Assembly (NCBI GenBank): GCA_963811905.1
Contig: CAWETK010000007.1
Span: forward strand, 113,105-177,104
DNA: 64,000 nt
Origin: DATFVA01 sp963811905
Lineage (GTDB): Bacteria; Bacteroidota; Ignavibacteria; Ignavibacteriales; Ignavibacteriaceae
Reading direction: 5' to 3'
Positions within the stretch are counted from its first letter, which is position 1; each line of letters begins with the position of its first letter. The position numbers were made by a program, and so were the translations under genes. Positions 26,853-34,999 of the stretch are shown piece by piece. Below the pieces are notes generated by a model. The model did not search any database, was not told where the DNA came from, and saw nothing but the letters and a program-made list of their open reading frames with translations.

Positions 26853-27557
26853 TCAAACGTGTAAATGTTCAGGAATTTTATTTTCGGGGGGATTTATTGG
26901 AGTTCTCTTTCTATCCAGCCAGTAGGAAATTAATATTGCAAGAACGATTGAAAGGAGAGAAGAACCGGCAACTTCATATCCATTGAGAGGCCGGGGGCTC
27001 AATACCTGTGTAACGACGGCAGCCGCAGCTAAGATTACCGAGAAGATATACATGCCATATTTTCCGCTGAAACCGATTCCCTGCGTTTCTTTAAGATAAA
27101 TATACAAGCCTGCTGAATACAGGACCAATTCGAGTAATAATGCAATATAAATATGGTTCCACAGGCCGAATCCGATAACTGCTGAGTTATCGCCCAATAT
27201 TGTTAATTCCGGTGTATGAACTATCACGTCAAAAATATAATGAGAGAAAACTCCTATCCCGAGGATCAGGGCTGTCTTTCTTCTCTTTGTTATGATTTCA
27301 GCGGCAACATAAAACAGGATACTCCATGCAAGTGATGCAATCAAACTATGCGAAAAGGGGAAGATAAACCGGAGATAATGCAGATTTTCAAAGTCAGCAG
27401 GCACTATGACTTTTTCGATACCGAGGAGTATAAATACATATAAGAGGAGGTCAAGGAACAAGACCGAGACAAAAAACCAAGAAAGGTTTGTCTTCTTATC
27501 AAACTTGCGCATTGCCAGGCCGGCGCCGAGGTGTCCTATAAACATCTGTGCTGGCAC
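26853..27557 (-). CDS. YdjM/DUF457-like inner-membrane putative metal-dependent hydrolase
   Basis: A 234-residue protein with about six membrane segments. The motifs F-P-F-S-H-S-L (near residue 66), G-V-F-S-H-Y-I-F-D-V-I-V-H (near 102) and the N-terminal G-H-L-G-A-G-L-A place conserved His and Asp at the membrane surface as in the YdjM/DUF457 family of membrane-bound putative hydrolases. Function is unknown. An alternative ATG four codons in (M-F-I-G-H-L-G) is equally plausible. It shares the strand with sucD and tatA but is separated by about 75 and 140 bases. Confidence 0.75.
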   Translation of the reverse strand: MPAQMFIGHLGAGLAMRKFDKKTNLSWFFVSVLFLDLLLYVFILLGIEKVIVPADFENLHYLRFIFPFSHSLIASLAWSILFYVAAEIITKRRKTALILGIGVFSHYIFDVIVHTPELTILGDNSAVIGFGLWNHIYIALLLELVLYSAGLYIYLKETQGIGFSGKYGMYIFSVILAAAAVVTQVLSPRPLNGYEVAGSSLLSIVLAILISYWLDRKRTPINPPENKIPEHLHV

Positions 27558-27694
27558 ATCTTTATTACAAATATATTTTTACTGAGCCGGGAATTAAGGA
27601 TGCAACCCGGAAATAAAGGGAGCAGAAAATTATCAGAAATTTTCAACGAGTATCAGAAATGTCTATATGAAAAAATTGATATCAAACTAATATG

Positions 27695-27898
27695 TCAGCT
27701 GATCTTTTTGGTTTCGTGTTTATTCAAATCATCATCTGTAAGAGTGATCTCTTTTTTAAGATCATTAACACCCTTTTTGAATTCACTTATTCCTTTTCCA
27801 AGATTCTTTGCGATTTCGGGTATTTTCTTTCCACCGAAAAGGATCAGAACGACAAACATAATAATTAATAATTCACCCATGCCCAAATTCTCAAACAT
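27695..27898 (-). CDS. tatA: Twin-arginine translocase subunit TatA/E
   Basis: A 67-residue protein with the TatA plan: short N-terminus with the polar Glu in M-G-E-L, one membrane helix (about 7-21), the hinge F-G-G-K-K-I-P-E, then the amphipathic helix I-A-K-N-L-G-K-G-I-S-E-F-K-K-G and an acidic/basic tail. TatA oligomers form the pore for folded proteins with twin-arginine signals. A second, very similar gene lies 19 bases upstream. No tatC is in the window. Confidence 0.93.
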   Translation of the reverse strand: MFENLGMGELLIIMFVVLILFGGKKIPEIAKNLGKGISEFKKGVNDLKKEITLTDDDLNKHETKKIS

Positions 27899-27916
27899 AC
27901 GTAACCTCGCCTTTAA

Positions 27917-28117
27917 TTAATCTTTTTTAGCTTCAGTTTTCTTTGTTTCAGTATCTGAATTTTTGATTTCATCCTCTACGTCTTTAAGACCTTTTTTGAA
28001 CTCACTCATGCCTTTGCCTATTCCTCTTGCAAGCTCGGGGATTTTCTTAGCACCAAAAAGGAGAAGAACAACGAGCAGTATGAGAATTATTTCCCCGGCA
28101 CCTAAGTTTCCAAACAT
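27917..28117 (-). CDS. tatA: Twin-arginine translocase subunit TatA/E, second copy
   Basis: A 66-residue TatA paralogue: G-A-G-E-I-I-L-I-L-L-V-V-L-L-L-F-G-A-K-K-I-P-E-L-A, amphipathic helix G-I-G-K-G-M-S-E-F-K-K-G and a charged tail. It differs from its neighbour in roughly half of the positions while keeping every structural residue, so it is an old tandem duplication rather than a recent one. Two A-type subunits may serve as separate TatA and TatE forms or mix in one pore. It lies 10 bases behind purQ. Confidence 0.93.
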   Translation of the reverse strand: MFGNLGAGEIILILLVVLLLFGAKKIPELARGIGKGMSEFKKGLKDVEDEIKNSDTETKKTEAKKD

Positions 28118-28127
28118 TTCATCACCT

Positions 28128-28826
28128 TTAATTAAAAATGTTATTTATGATCGACCTGAAAATCAATTGTCCATCTGTTTTTCCCAGAACAGGGTCGCAG
28201 CTTCTCTCAGGATGCGGCATCATTCCAAGCACGTTTCCCTGTTTATTTACAATACCGGCTATATTTTTAACAGAACCATTAGGGTTGTAAATCTCGTTTA
28301 CAATTCTTTCCGGAGAAGTATACCTGAACACTATCTGGTTATTTTCTTCCAGGGTTTTCAGGGTTCGATCATCTGCAAAATAATTGCCTTCACCGTGAGC
28401 AACCGGGATTTTAAGAACTCTTTCAGGGCTAATGTCTTTGGTGAAAACAGTATTATCATTAGCTAACGAAAGATAAACATCTTTACAAACAAATTGTAGC
28501 GATTTATTCTTCAACATCACACCCGGAAGAATGCCGGCTTCAAGCAATATTTGAAAACCATTGCATATTCCGACTACATATCCGCCTTTATCTGCAAAAT
28601 CGATGACTGAATTCATGATTGGAGAGAAGCGGGCGATAGCGCCCGTACGAAGGTAATCTCCGTAGGAAAATCCTCCGGGAAGAATAATCAGGTCAGAGTC
28701 CTGAAGGCTGGTCTCTTTATGCCAGAGGAACTTTGTATTGCATTCGAGTATTTTTTTAAAAGCAAAATACGCATCATGGTCGCAGTTTGAACCTGGAAAA
28801 ACTACTACTCCTACCTTTGGTTTCAT
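28128..28826 (-). CDS. purQ: Phosphoribosylformylglycinamidine synthase, glutaminase subunit
   Basis: A 232-residue class I glutamine amidotransferase with catalytic Cys88 in V-G-I-C-N-G-F-Q, and the His205/Glu207 pair in P-H-P-E-R. It supplies ammonia to PurL for making FGAM in purine synthesis. In this organism the enzyme is the three-part kind (PurL, PurQ, PurS). purS ends inside its start as ATGA; purL lies apart at 41588-43810. Confidence 0.97.
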   Translation of the reverse strand: MKPKVGVVVFPGSNCDHDAYFAFKKILECNTKFLWHKETSLQDSDLIILPGGFSYGDYLRTGAIARFSPIMNSVIDFADKGGYVVGICNGFQILLEAGILPGVMLKNKSLQFVCKDVYLSLANDNTVFTKDISPERVLKIPVAHGEGNYFADDRTLKTLEENNQIVFRYTSPERIVNEIYNPNGSVKNIAGIVNKQGNVLGMMPHPERSCDPVLGKTDGQLIFRSIINNIFN

Positions 28827-29074
28827 TTAACTTCTTCCAGTGTAAACTCATAATCCTCCATAATCGGGTTTGCAAGGAGTTTACTGCAATACTCGTTAAC
28901 TTCTTTCTCGGCGGATATTTTATCAATCGAATCCACAGAAAATTCAATGTACTTGTTGATTCGGGTATCCCTTATATTATTCATTCCTAAGAGGATAGCT
29001 CCTTTTTCAACAGCCTTTCCCTGGGGGTCCAGTATGGACGGGCGACGTTTTATCAACACTTTAGCTTTAAACAA
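28823..29074 (-). CDS. purS: Phosphoribosylformylglycinamidine synthase subunit PurS
   Basis: An 83-residue PurS protein with the family segments R-P-S-I-L-D-P-Q-G-K-A-V and Y-I-E-F-S-V-D, ending N-P-I-M-E-D-Y-E-F. PurS bridges PurL and PurQ. The start is TTG at 29074; no ATG fits the family N-terminus. It overlaps purQ by four bases (ATGA), the classic coupled arrangement. Confidence 0.94.
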   Translation of the reverse strand: MFKAKVLIKRRPSILDPQGKAVEKGAILLGMNNIRDTRINKYIEFSVDSIDKISAEKEVNEYCSKLLANPIMEDYEFTLEEVK

Positions 29075-29103
29075 AACAGCTTTCTTTTAATAATTTGAAC
29101 AGT

Positions 29104-29826
29104 TTAAAATTTCTTTTTTACAGCATAAAAAACGTGACGAAAAATACCAAATACGATTATGAAAACAAACATAAAGAAGAGTGCCTGCGTGAAGGTATAA
29201 AATATCAGGAGGAATACGGCGAAGAGAATTAAAAAAACGAGGTAAGGTTTTTGTTTTAATTCTTTGGGGTTGAATTTAGGAAATGTATCGTACTTTATTC
29301 TACTGATCATCAGATAGGAGAGAAGGAGGATCATCGGGATAATGATTTTGCTGAAAGATTCCGGATATCCCTGCGGGACTTTATAGAATGCGAGGCAAAA
29401 AGCAGCAATAGTGATCGCGGACGAGGGAATCGGCAATCCCTTAAAAAAAGACTTCTCAAAACCAACCAGCTGTACATTAAACCTGGCAAGTCTAAACCCG
29501 CCGGCAAGCATTAATAAGGAACTTATGATTATTCCCAGCGTATCGTACTGAAATAAATAACTCTTATAAATCAGAAAGGAGGGAGCAGCGCCGAAACTAA
29601 TCACATCAGAAAGGGAATCAAGCTCCACACCAAGTTCACTGCTTGACCTGGTGAGTCTTGCCATAGCGCCATCGAGCGCATCAAATATAGCTGCTATGAT
29701 AATCAGCCATGCTGCATATATAAATTTCCCCTGGCTGGCGCTGACAATTGACAGGAAACCGCTGAACATATTCATTGCGGTAAACATATTTGGTATGACA
29801 GAGGGTGTAACTCTAAATCGGCTCAT
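29104..29826 (-). CDS. pssA: CDP-diacylglycerol--serine O-phosphatidyltransferase
   Basis: The 240-residue membrane protein carries the CDP-alcohol phosphotransferase motif with Asp49, D52-G-A-M-A-R57, Gly66, Asp70 and Asp74. It makes phosphatidylserine from CDP-diacylglycerol and serine. About eight membrane segments are visible. Its ATG overlaps the psd stop by one base (TGATG), so the two steps to phosphatidylethanolamine are made from one message. Confidence 0.94.
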   Translation of the reverse strand: MSRFRVTPSVIPNMFTAMNMFSGFLSIVSASQGKFIYAAWLIIIAAIFDALDGAMARLTRSSSELGVELDSLSDVISFGAAPSFLIYKSYLFQYDTLGIIISSLLMLAGGFRLARFNVQLVGFEKSFFKGLPIPSSAITIAAFCLAFYKVPQGYPESFSKIIIPMILLLSYLMISRIKYDTFPKFNPKELKQKPYLVFLILFAVFLLIFYTFTQALFFMFVFIIVFGIFRHVFYAVKKKF

Positions 29827-30479
29827 CAGTTTTCGGGATACTCAAATAAAATTGTCTCTCCTGCTTTTACCTCATCATCCTTATTAACTTTTACAATACA
29901 GTTCTCCGGAACAATTACATCAACGCGACTCCCAAATTTAATCATTCCAAACCGTTCTCCAATTTTTACCGAGTCACCAGGTGAAATTTCATAAATAATT
30001 CTCCTTGCAATAAAACCGGCTACCTGGGTAAAGAATACTTTCCCATATTTCCCTGAAATACCAAATTCAGCTCTCTCATTTACTTCGGAGGCTTTATCTT
30101 CAAAAGCGGCGATATATTCTCCTTTAAAATACTTCAGATATTCTACCTTTCCTGTTACAGGAATCCTGTTAACATGTACATTCAAAGGCGACATAAAGAT
30201 TGAGACCTGTTTAGCATTACCTTTTATAAAATTATTTTCAATAACATCTTTCACGAAGAGTACTTTTCCATCAGCCGGGGATACCACAGCGTCATCACGA
30301 TCAGGGGGAATCCTGTCAGGATCTCTGAAAAAATTGATGGAAAAAGCAAGAAGAAGGAGAGGGACAATAATCAGGACTGCTTTGAGATAATTATTCTGCG
30401 TGAAAAAACTTAGTGAGATCAAAACGAACGTTATCACTGAGATTACAGTAAGAGTGGAATATCCGTATTTCGTAAGCAT
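29826..30479 (-). CDS. psd: Phosphatidylserine decarboxylase proenzyme
   Basis: A 217-residue short-form PSD (bacterial/archaeal type without the long N-terminal part). Two membrane segments occupy residues 10-48, then the conserved F-F-R-D-P-x-R, V-V-S-P-A-D-G-K and S-P-L-N-V-H-V-N-R motifs. The self-cleavage site is Gly183/Ser184 in K-F-G-S-R-V-D; the new Ser-derived pyruvoyl group removes CO2 from phosphatidylserine. The ATG follows the stop of the purC-like gene with no gap (TAAATG), and its stop overlaps pssA. Confidence 0.94.
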   Translation of the reverse strand: MLTKYGYSTLTVISVITFVLISLSFFTQNNYLKAVLIIVPLLLLAFSINFFRDPDRIPPDRDDAVVSPADGKVLFVKDVIENNFIKGNAKQVSIFMSPLNVHVNRIPVTGKVEYLKYFKGEYIAAFEDKASEVNERAEFGISGKYGKVFFTQVAGFIARRIIYEISPGDSVKIGERFGMIKFGSRVDVIVPENCIVKVNKDDEVKAGETILFEYPEN

Positions 30480-31187
30480 TTATGCACTCGTCATATTCAG
30501 GAGGAATTCAGTATACTTCCTGATGTCTGCTGAAGTGTTCAGGTTGTAGGGATCAACCCATTTTCCGTCAGTGTTCTGTGGAATGATTTTAAGGCTTGTG
30601 GGGGTAAAATCGTCGACGAGATAAATTTTCTCATCACTTTTTCCGAAACAGCAAATTACTTCTGAAAGCAGGGCAGTTCTTCTTTCAAAATAAAATTTAA
30701 GGACAGCGTTAACTTTTGAACAGATCCTGTTCATGAGCTTCAGATCTTCATTTGTACACACATCGAAGGTAATAAGGTGGCTTTCTGTAACAAGAGAATC
30801 TTTTCCATTCGGGTAATGAATTTCGAATACCGGAAGATTAAGCAGTTCACCTTCTTTTTTGCCGAAAATTTTTGCAGTTCTCTTATCTATTACATTCAGT
30901 ATTTTAATAAAGAAAGGATAACGCTCATGTTTAACGAATTTAAGTGAAGAGCCATTCTGAGTCTTTAAAAATGAGATAGGAATATGATATTCTTTTAAAT
31001 AATCAAAAAAGAATGCGTTTATGGAAGCAAATTTCGAACCAAGATCTTTAACCTTGACCTTCCGGTCGTTGTCAGCTACAAGATAATCAGGATACCGCAA
31101 GAGGGTATAATTCTGATCATCTAAAGGAAGATCCTTTTTTGCTGCTTCTTCATTTATCAATGCATTATTGTAAAATTTAAGCCCCAA
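30480..31187 (-). CDS. Divergent SAICAR synthetase (PurC) homologue
   Basis: A 235-residue protein matching PurC in several places: S-I-N-A-F-F-F-D-Y-L-K-E-Y-H-I-P near residue 53, the F-F-I-K-I-L-N-V-I-D segment where PurC has its R-N-x-x-x-G/T strand, L-N-L-P-V-F-E-I-H-Y-P-N-G-K-D near 116, E-S-H-L near 136 and I-Y-L-V-D-D-F-T-P-T-S near 190. PurC joins aspartate to CAIR. The usual opening G-K-x-R-D-x-Y nucleotide loop is not recognisable, so activity is uncertain. It shares an operon with psd-pssA-purS-purQ, which supports a purine role. Confidence 0.6.
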   Translation of the reverse strand: MGLKFYNNALINEEAAKKDLPLDDQNYTLLRYPDYLVADNDRKVKVKDLGSKFASINAFFFDYLKEYHIPISFLKTQNGSSLKFVKHERYPFFIKILNVIDKRTAKIFGKKEGELLNLPVFEIHYPNGKDSLVTESHLITFDVCTNEDLKLMNRICSKVNAVLKFYFERRTALLSEVICCFGKSDEKIYLVDDFTPTSLKIIPQNTDGKWVDPYNLNTSADIRKYTEFLLNMTSA

Positions 31188-31316
31188 AATTTCCTTGTCT
31201 TTTTTTGATTAAGAAAATATGAAAATAAAGTGTATAAAGTCAATTCTATGTATTATATTTTAAACAAAAAAATTAAGATTTAGTAATAAAAACATTAAGA
31301 ATACGGAGGTTTTTGA

Positions 31317-31643
31317 ATGAAAGGCGGCATGCAGGGTATGTTGAAACAAGTTCAGAAAATGCAGGCTGAGCTGCAGAAGGTACAGGCTGAGCTTGTTAAC
31401 CTGGTTGTGAGTGAGGAAGCCGGCGGAGGGATGATTAAAGCCACAGCAAATGGGCATCAGGAGATAATTTCTATAGAAATTGACCCACAAGTCATAAATT
31501 CAGATGAAAAAGAAATTCTGGAAGATTTAGTTGTTGCTGCAGTAAATAAAGTGCTTCAGGCTGCAAAAAAGGCCGCAGACGAAGAAATGGCAAAAGTTAC
31601 CAAAGGCATGATTCCGCCCGGTATGAATATTCCCGGGTTATAA
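31317..31643 (+). CDS. YbaB/EbfC family nucleoid-associated protein
   Basis: A 108-residue protein with the YbaB plan: an N-terminal helix M-L-K-Q-V-Q-K-M-Q-A-E-L-Q-K-V-Q-A-E-L, strands V-S-E-E-A-G-G-G-M-I-K-A-T-A-N-G and I-S-I-E-I-D-P, and a C-terminal helix with V-N-K-V-L-Q-A-A-K-K. It binds DNA as a dimer and sits next to recR in most bacteria, as here, 2 bases upstream. A strong GGAGG ribosome site lies 7 bases before the ATG. Confidence 0.95.
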   Translation: MKGGMQGMLKQVQKMQAELQKVQAELVNLVVSEEAGGGMIKATANGHQEIISIEIDPQVINSDEKEILEDLVVAAVNKVLQAAKKAADEEMAKVTKGMIPPGMNIPGL

Positions 31644-31645
31644 CC

Positions 31646-32242
31646 GTGCAGATAGCAGAACCGCTGACGGCAGCTATTGAAGAGTTGAGCAAATTGCCCG
31701 GAATCGGCAGAAAAACCGCACAAAGGCTTGCGCTTCATCTTCTAAAAAGTGAAAACGAAAATGTTGAAAACCTGGTCAGATCTCTAAGAGATTTAAAACT
31801 TAAACTGCGTTTTTGCGCGCGCTGTTTCAATATTTCAGAAGGAGAATTGTGCGAAGTTTGTAAAAGCACCAAAAGAGATCAGTCGGTTATATGTGTTGTT
31901 GAAGAAGCGAGCGATGTTATGGCAATTGAAAAAACTCATGAATTCAGCGGCTTATATCATGTACTGGGAGGTGTTCTTTCACCTCTGACAGGTATCAGTC
32001 CTGATTCATTAAAGATCAAAGAATTACTAAAACGATTTGAAAACGAACAGGTTCAGGAAGTAATCCTGGCGCTTAATCCGGATACGGAAGGAGAAACTAC
32101 TTCACTTTACCTTGCTAAATTAATCAAACCTCTTGGAATAAAGGTTTCACGGATTGCACGGGGACTCCCAATAGGCGGAGACCTGGAATTTGCCGATGAA
32201 GCTACTATAGGGCGAGCAATGTTAAGCAGAAGTATCTTGTAA
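31646..32242 (+). CDS. recR: Recombination mediator protein RecR
   Basis: The 198-residue protein has the helix-hairpin-helix L-P-G-I-G-R-K-T-A-Q-R-L-A, a zinc finger C-x2-C...C-x2-C (C-A-R-C and C-E-V-C, about residues 56-71), and a Toprim domain with V-V-E-E-A-S-D and L-N-P-D-T-E-G-E. RecR works with RecO/RecF to load RecA at gaps. The start is GTG at 31646, two bases after ybaB; the stop overlaps the next ATG by one base. Confidence 0.96.
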   Translation: MQIAEPLTAAIEELSKLPGIGRKTAQRLALHLLKSENENVENLVRSLRDLKLKLRFCARCFNISEGELCEVCKSTKRDQSVICVVEEASDVMAIEKTHEFSGLYHVLGGVLSPLTGISPDSLKIKELLKRFENEQVQEVILALNPDTEGETTSLYLAKLIKPLGIKVSRIARGLPIGGDLEFADEATIGRAMLSRSIL

Positions 32243-32976
32243 TGGCTGAATGGTTCGAAGAATGGTTTAATACAGAAGAGTATCTGAATGTTTATCGTCA
32301 CCGGAACGATGCAGAAGCTGAACAACTGGTTAAACTTATCCTGGCAAATACAGATCTTAAACAGAATGCCGATGTAATTGATCTGGCGTGCGGAACAGGA
32401 AGACACTCCATTCTTTTTGCAGAAAGAGGATTCAATGTTACTGCAGTAGATTTAAGCGAAAACCTGCTGAGCGTAGCAAGATCAACTGCGGAAAACCTGG
32501 GACTTGAAATAAATTTTGTCACTGCAGATTTGAGGAACTTCTGCATCACATCAAAATTCGATCTGGCAGTTAATTTATTTACAAGTTTTGGTTACTTTGA
32601 GCGGGATGCTGAAAATTTTTCTCTTTTTACTGATGCTTTTGATCTGCTGAAAAATGATGGTTACTTTGTAATAGATTATTTTAATGCAAATTATATCAGA
32701 AAGCATCTTGTACCGCATTCCGAAGATATTATCAACGGAAAAAAGATAATTCAGGATAGGCAGATTCTTGGAGACCGGGTAATAAAAGATATTACTATCG
32801 CAAAAAACGGCACAAAAAGAAATTACAGAGAATCTGTGAGAATGTACTCTGAATCGGAACTAAAAACAGTAATTGAAAAAAGCGGATTAAGGATCATAAA
32901 AACGTTCGGTGATTTTGATGGCAGCAGATTTGACCTTAATTCTTCATCCAGAATCATTATAATCTCGTGCAAATGA
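32242..32976 (+). CDS. Class I SAM-dependent methyltransferase
   Basis: The 244-residue protein has motif I V-I-D-L-A-C-G-T-G-R-H-S (about 50-61), motif II with V-D-L-S-E-N-L near 75 and V-T-A-D-L-R-N near 94, typical of small-molecule methyltransferases that bind S-adenosylmethionine in a Rossmann fold. The N-terminus E-W-F-E-E-W-F-N-T-E-E-Y-L-N-V-Y-R-H-R recurs in a subfamily near recR-type genes in this bacterial group. The substrate is unknown. It overlaps genes at both ends (TAATG and ATGA). Confidence 0.88.
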   Translation: MAEWFEEWFNTEEYLNVYRHRNDAEAEQLVKLILANTDLKQNADVIDLACGTGRHSILFAERGFNVTAVDLSENLLSVARSTAENLGLEINFVTADLRNFCITSKFDLAVNLFTSFGYFERDAENFSLFTDAFDLLKNDGYFVIDYFNANYIRKHLVPHSEDIINGKKIIQDRQILGDRVIKDITIAKNGTKRNYRESVRMYSESELKTVIEKSGLRIIKTFGDFDGSRFDLNSSSRIIIISCK

Positions 32977-33551
32977 AATTCGTGATTATATATATATTAT
33001 TCGTTTTTGCCGCAGCCGGATGTGATCTTCTACAAACCAGGAATGCAGAAACTCCTAATCAGCCCCGTTCGAATTATGAACAGGCTGTCACACCACAGAT
33101 CCTCGTAAGCAACCTGGTCAATTCTCTTAAAGACAAAGACGTACAGAATTATAACAGCTGCCTGGTTGATTCATCTTTCAGCGACAAGAAATTTATTTTT
33201 TCTCCCTCAAGCGGAGCTTTATCCCAGTACCCTTTTCTACTTAACGATTGGAGTTTACGTGATGAAGACCAGTATTTCAAAAACCTTATCACGAAAGTAA
33301 GCGACCAGACTCCTATCACCCTGTCGTTTACCAACGAACTTTACAGTCCCCAGGGAGACAGCCTGATTTACACGGCAACGTATAGTATTAATGTCCCCAA
33401 TATAGAAACTGAACCGAAAGACTACCAGGGGGATCTGCGGTTTAATATGGTAAGGGACAGCAGGTCAGTGTGGGTTATTTATTACTGGCAGGATACAAAA
33501 AGCACCGGGCTTCCAAGCTGGAGTGAATTGAAAGGTAAATTCTATTATTAA
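32973..33551 (+). CDS. Lipoprotein of unknown function
   Basis: A 192-residue lipoprotein with lipobox A-A-A-G-Cys17. The mature part, with N-L-V-N-S-L-K-D-K-D-V-Q-N-Y and a closing W-V-I-Y-Y-W-Q-D-T-K, looks like a cystatin/NTF2-like domain as often seen in paired lipoproteins. ATG 32973 is preferred: it overlaps the methyltransferase stop as ATGA and gives a short basic n-region. The next gene encodes a lipoprotein with a similar layout (both close with W-x-I-x-x-W), so the two are probably related. Confidence 0.72.
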   Translation: MKFVIIYILFVFAAAGCDLLQTRNAETPNQPRSNYEQAVTPQILVSNLVNSLKDKDVQNYNSCLVDSSFSDKKFIFSPSSGALSQYPFLLNDWSLRDEDQYFKNLITKVSDQTPITLSFTNELYSPQGDSLIYTATYSINVPNIETEPKDYQGDLRFNMVRDSRSVWVIYYWQDTKSTGLPSWSELKGKFYY

Positions 33552-34056
33552 GAAAATTTTTTATATACTTCCAGTGGTAATAATATTGCTGGCAGGCTGT
33601 AAAAATCCTTTTGCACCTTCATTTGATGAGGAAGCAAATAACGGCAATACTACTATTTCAGATCAGAAAACAATCGAGGGTGTTTTTCAGAATTTCCAGT
33701 ATGCTTATACTTTTAAAGACACAACGATCTATGGCAAACTGGTTTCGGAGGATTTTATATTCACATACAGGGATTATGACCTTGGGTTTGATGTTTCCTG
33801 GGGAAGGGAGGAGGAAATGAAAACCACCTATGGATTATTTCAGAATTCTCAGAGACTTGATCTGATATGGAATAATATCATTCTCTCCTCGGTTGATACA
33901 TTAACAGCTAACATCGTGAGAGGGTTTAACCTTACTATCACTTTTAATCCTACAGACGTTATACGCATTGACGGACGTGTAAATATGGCACTGGCACGGA
34001 AAACCGATAAATCGAAATGGGAGATTACCAGGTGGATTGATGAATCCAATTTCTAA
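33547..34056 (+). CDS. Lipoprotein of unknown function, probable ATT start
   Basis: Read from ATT 33547 the chain begins (M/I)-K-K-I-F-Y-I-L-P-V-V-I-I-L-L-A-G-Cys, a textbook lipoprotein signal with lipobox L-A-G-C. No ATG, GTG or TTG exists in frame between the upstream stop and GTG 33574; starting at that GTG leaves only eight uncharged residues before the Cys, too short for export. AAAGG lies at 33531-33535, 8 or 11 bases from the two adjacent ATT codons. The ATT overlaps the stop of the preceding lipoprotein gene (ATTAA). The body, about 150 residues, looks like a small NTF2-like fold with F-x-N-F-Q-Y-A-Y. A base error in a former ATG is the alternative. Confidence 0.68.
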   Translation: MKKIFYILPVVIILLAGCKNPFAPSFDEEANNGNTTISDQKTIEGVFQNFQYAYTFKDTTIYGKLVSEDFIFTYRDYDLGFDVSWGREEEMKTTYGLFQNSQRLDLIWNNIILSSVDTLTANIVRGFNLTITFNPTDVIRIDGRVNMALARKTDKSKWEITRWIDESNF

Positions 34057-34083
34057 TTTTATGATATGGAGTTTTGATCATAT

Positions 34084-34944
34084 ATGTTCTTCCCTTTAAA
34101 AGAAGCCTTCCGTTTAATTCGGCGAGCCAAAGCCTCATTTATACTTTCCCTGGTATCTCTTAGTATCTCAGTTTTATTAATTGCTGCATCATTTGCATTA
34201 ATTGAATCTTCTGAATACATCCAGAAAAAAATCAAGGAAGATGTAAGTATTAACCTTTTTTTAAGGAATGACCTTTCCCGGGAAGAGATTACAGGAATAA
34301 AGAATGATCTGAAGAGCAGGGAGTATATAAAAACGATTAGCTACATAGACAAGGATAAGGCCGCCGAAATTTTTATACAGGAGACAGGGGAGGATTTCAG
34401 GAAGCTTCTGGATTACAACCCTCTGCCTGCGTCATTTACGATTACACTAAAAGACAAATATTTTGACAAAGAGAGTATTGACGGAATTATTGCATCACTT
34501 TCCGGTATTAAAGGAATTGATGATATAGGATTCAGGAATGAGTTTATACAAAAACTGATTTCTATACTCGACGGTATTAAAAAATATATATTTATTGCAA
34601 CAGGGATTATACTTTTCATTTCTGTTTATATCGTATACAGTACGGTTAGATTAATTATCACTTCAAGGTTCGAGGAACTTGAAACGATGAAACTGGTTGG
34701 TGCAAGGTTAAGTACCATTAAATTACCGGTAATACTGAATTCAATGATAGCAGGGTTAATAGCAGGGTTAATATCTGCAGGAATTTTTATCTTGTTTATT
34801 TCTGCTTTTGCTGAGTATATTGATGTTATTAATTTTTCGGGAACCTCAAAGTATATTTACCTTGGTTTATTAATCTGTGTGGGTCCATTTCTTGGTTTAA
34901 TAATAAGTACTTTCTCGCTGAAAAGACTTTCACTAAAGATTTGA
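34084..34944 (+). CDS. ftsX: Cell division permease-like protein FtsX
   Basis: A 286-residue protein with the FtsX topology: one membrane helix near residues 20-42, a periplasmic domain with E-D-V-S-I-N-L-F-L-R (typical of FtsX) and then three helices (about 165-190, 215-240, 255-280). It pairs with the FtsE ATPase to control peptidoglycan hydrolases at the septum; ftsE is not in this window. The N-terminal F-P-L-K-E-A-F-R-L-I-R-R-A-K fits the cytoplasmic stretch that contacts FtsE. Confidence 0.88.
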   Translation: MFFPLKEAFRLIRRAKASFILSLVSLSISVLLIAASFALIESSEYIQKKIKEDVSINLFLRNDLSREEITGIKNDLKSREYIKTISYIDKDKAAEIFIQETGEDFRKLLDYNPLPASFTITLKDKYFDKESIDGIIASLSGIKGIDDIGFRNEFIQKLISILDGIKKYIFIATGIILFISVYIVYSTVRLIITSRFEELETMKLVGARLSTIKLPVILNSMIAGLIAGLISAGIFILFISAFAEYIDVINFSGTSKYIYLGLLICVGPFLGLIISTFSLKRLSLKI

Positions 34945-34999
34945 TGTATAATTAAATATTACTAATTTTATTATTTATAATCTCTCGGAATTCGGTTAA

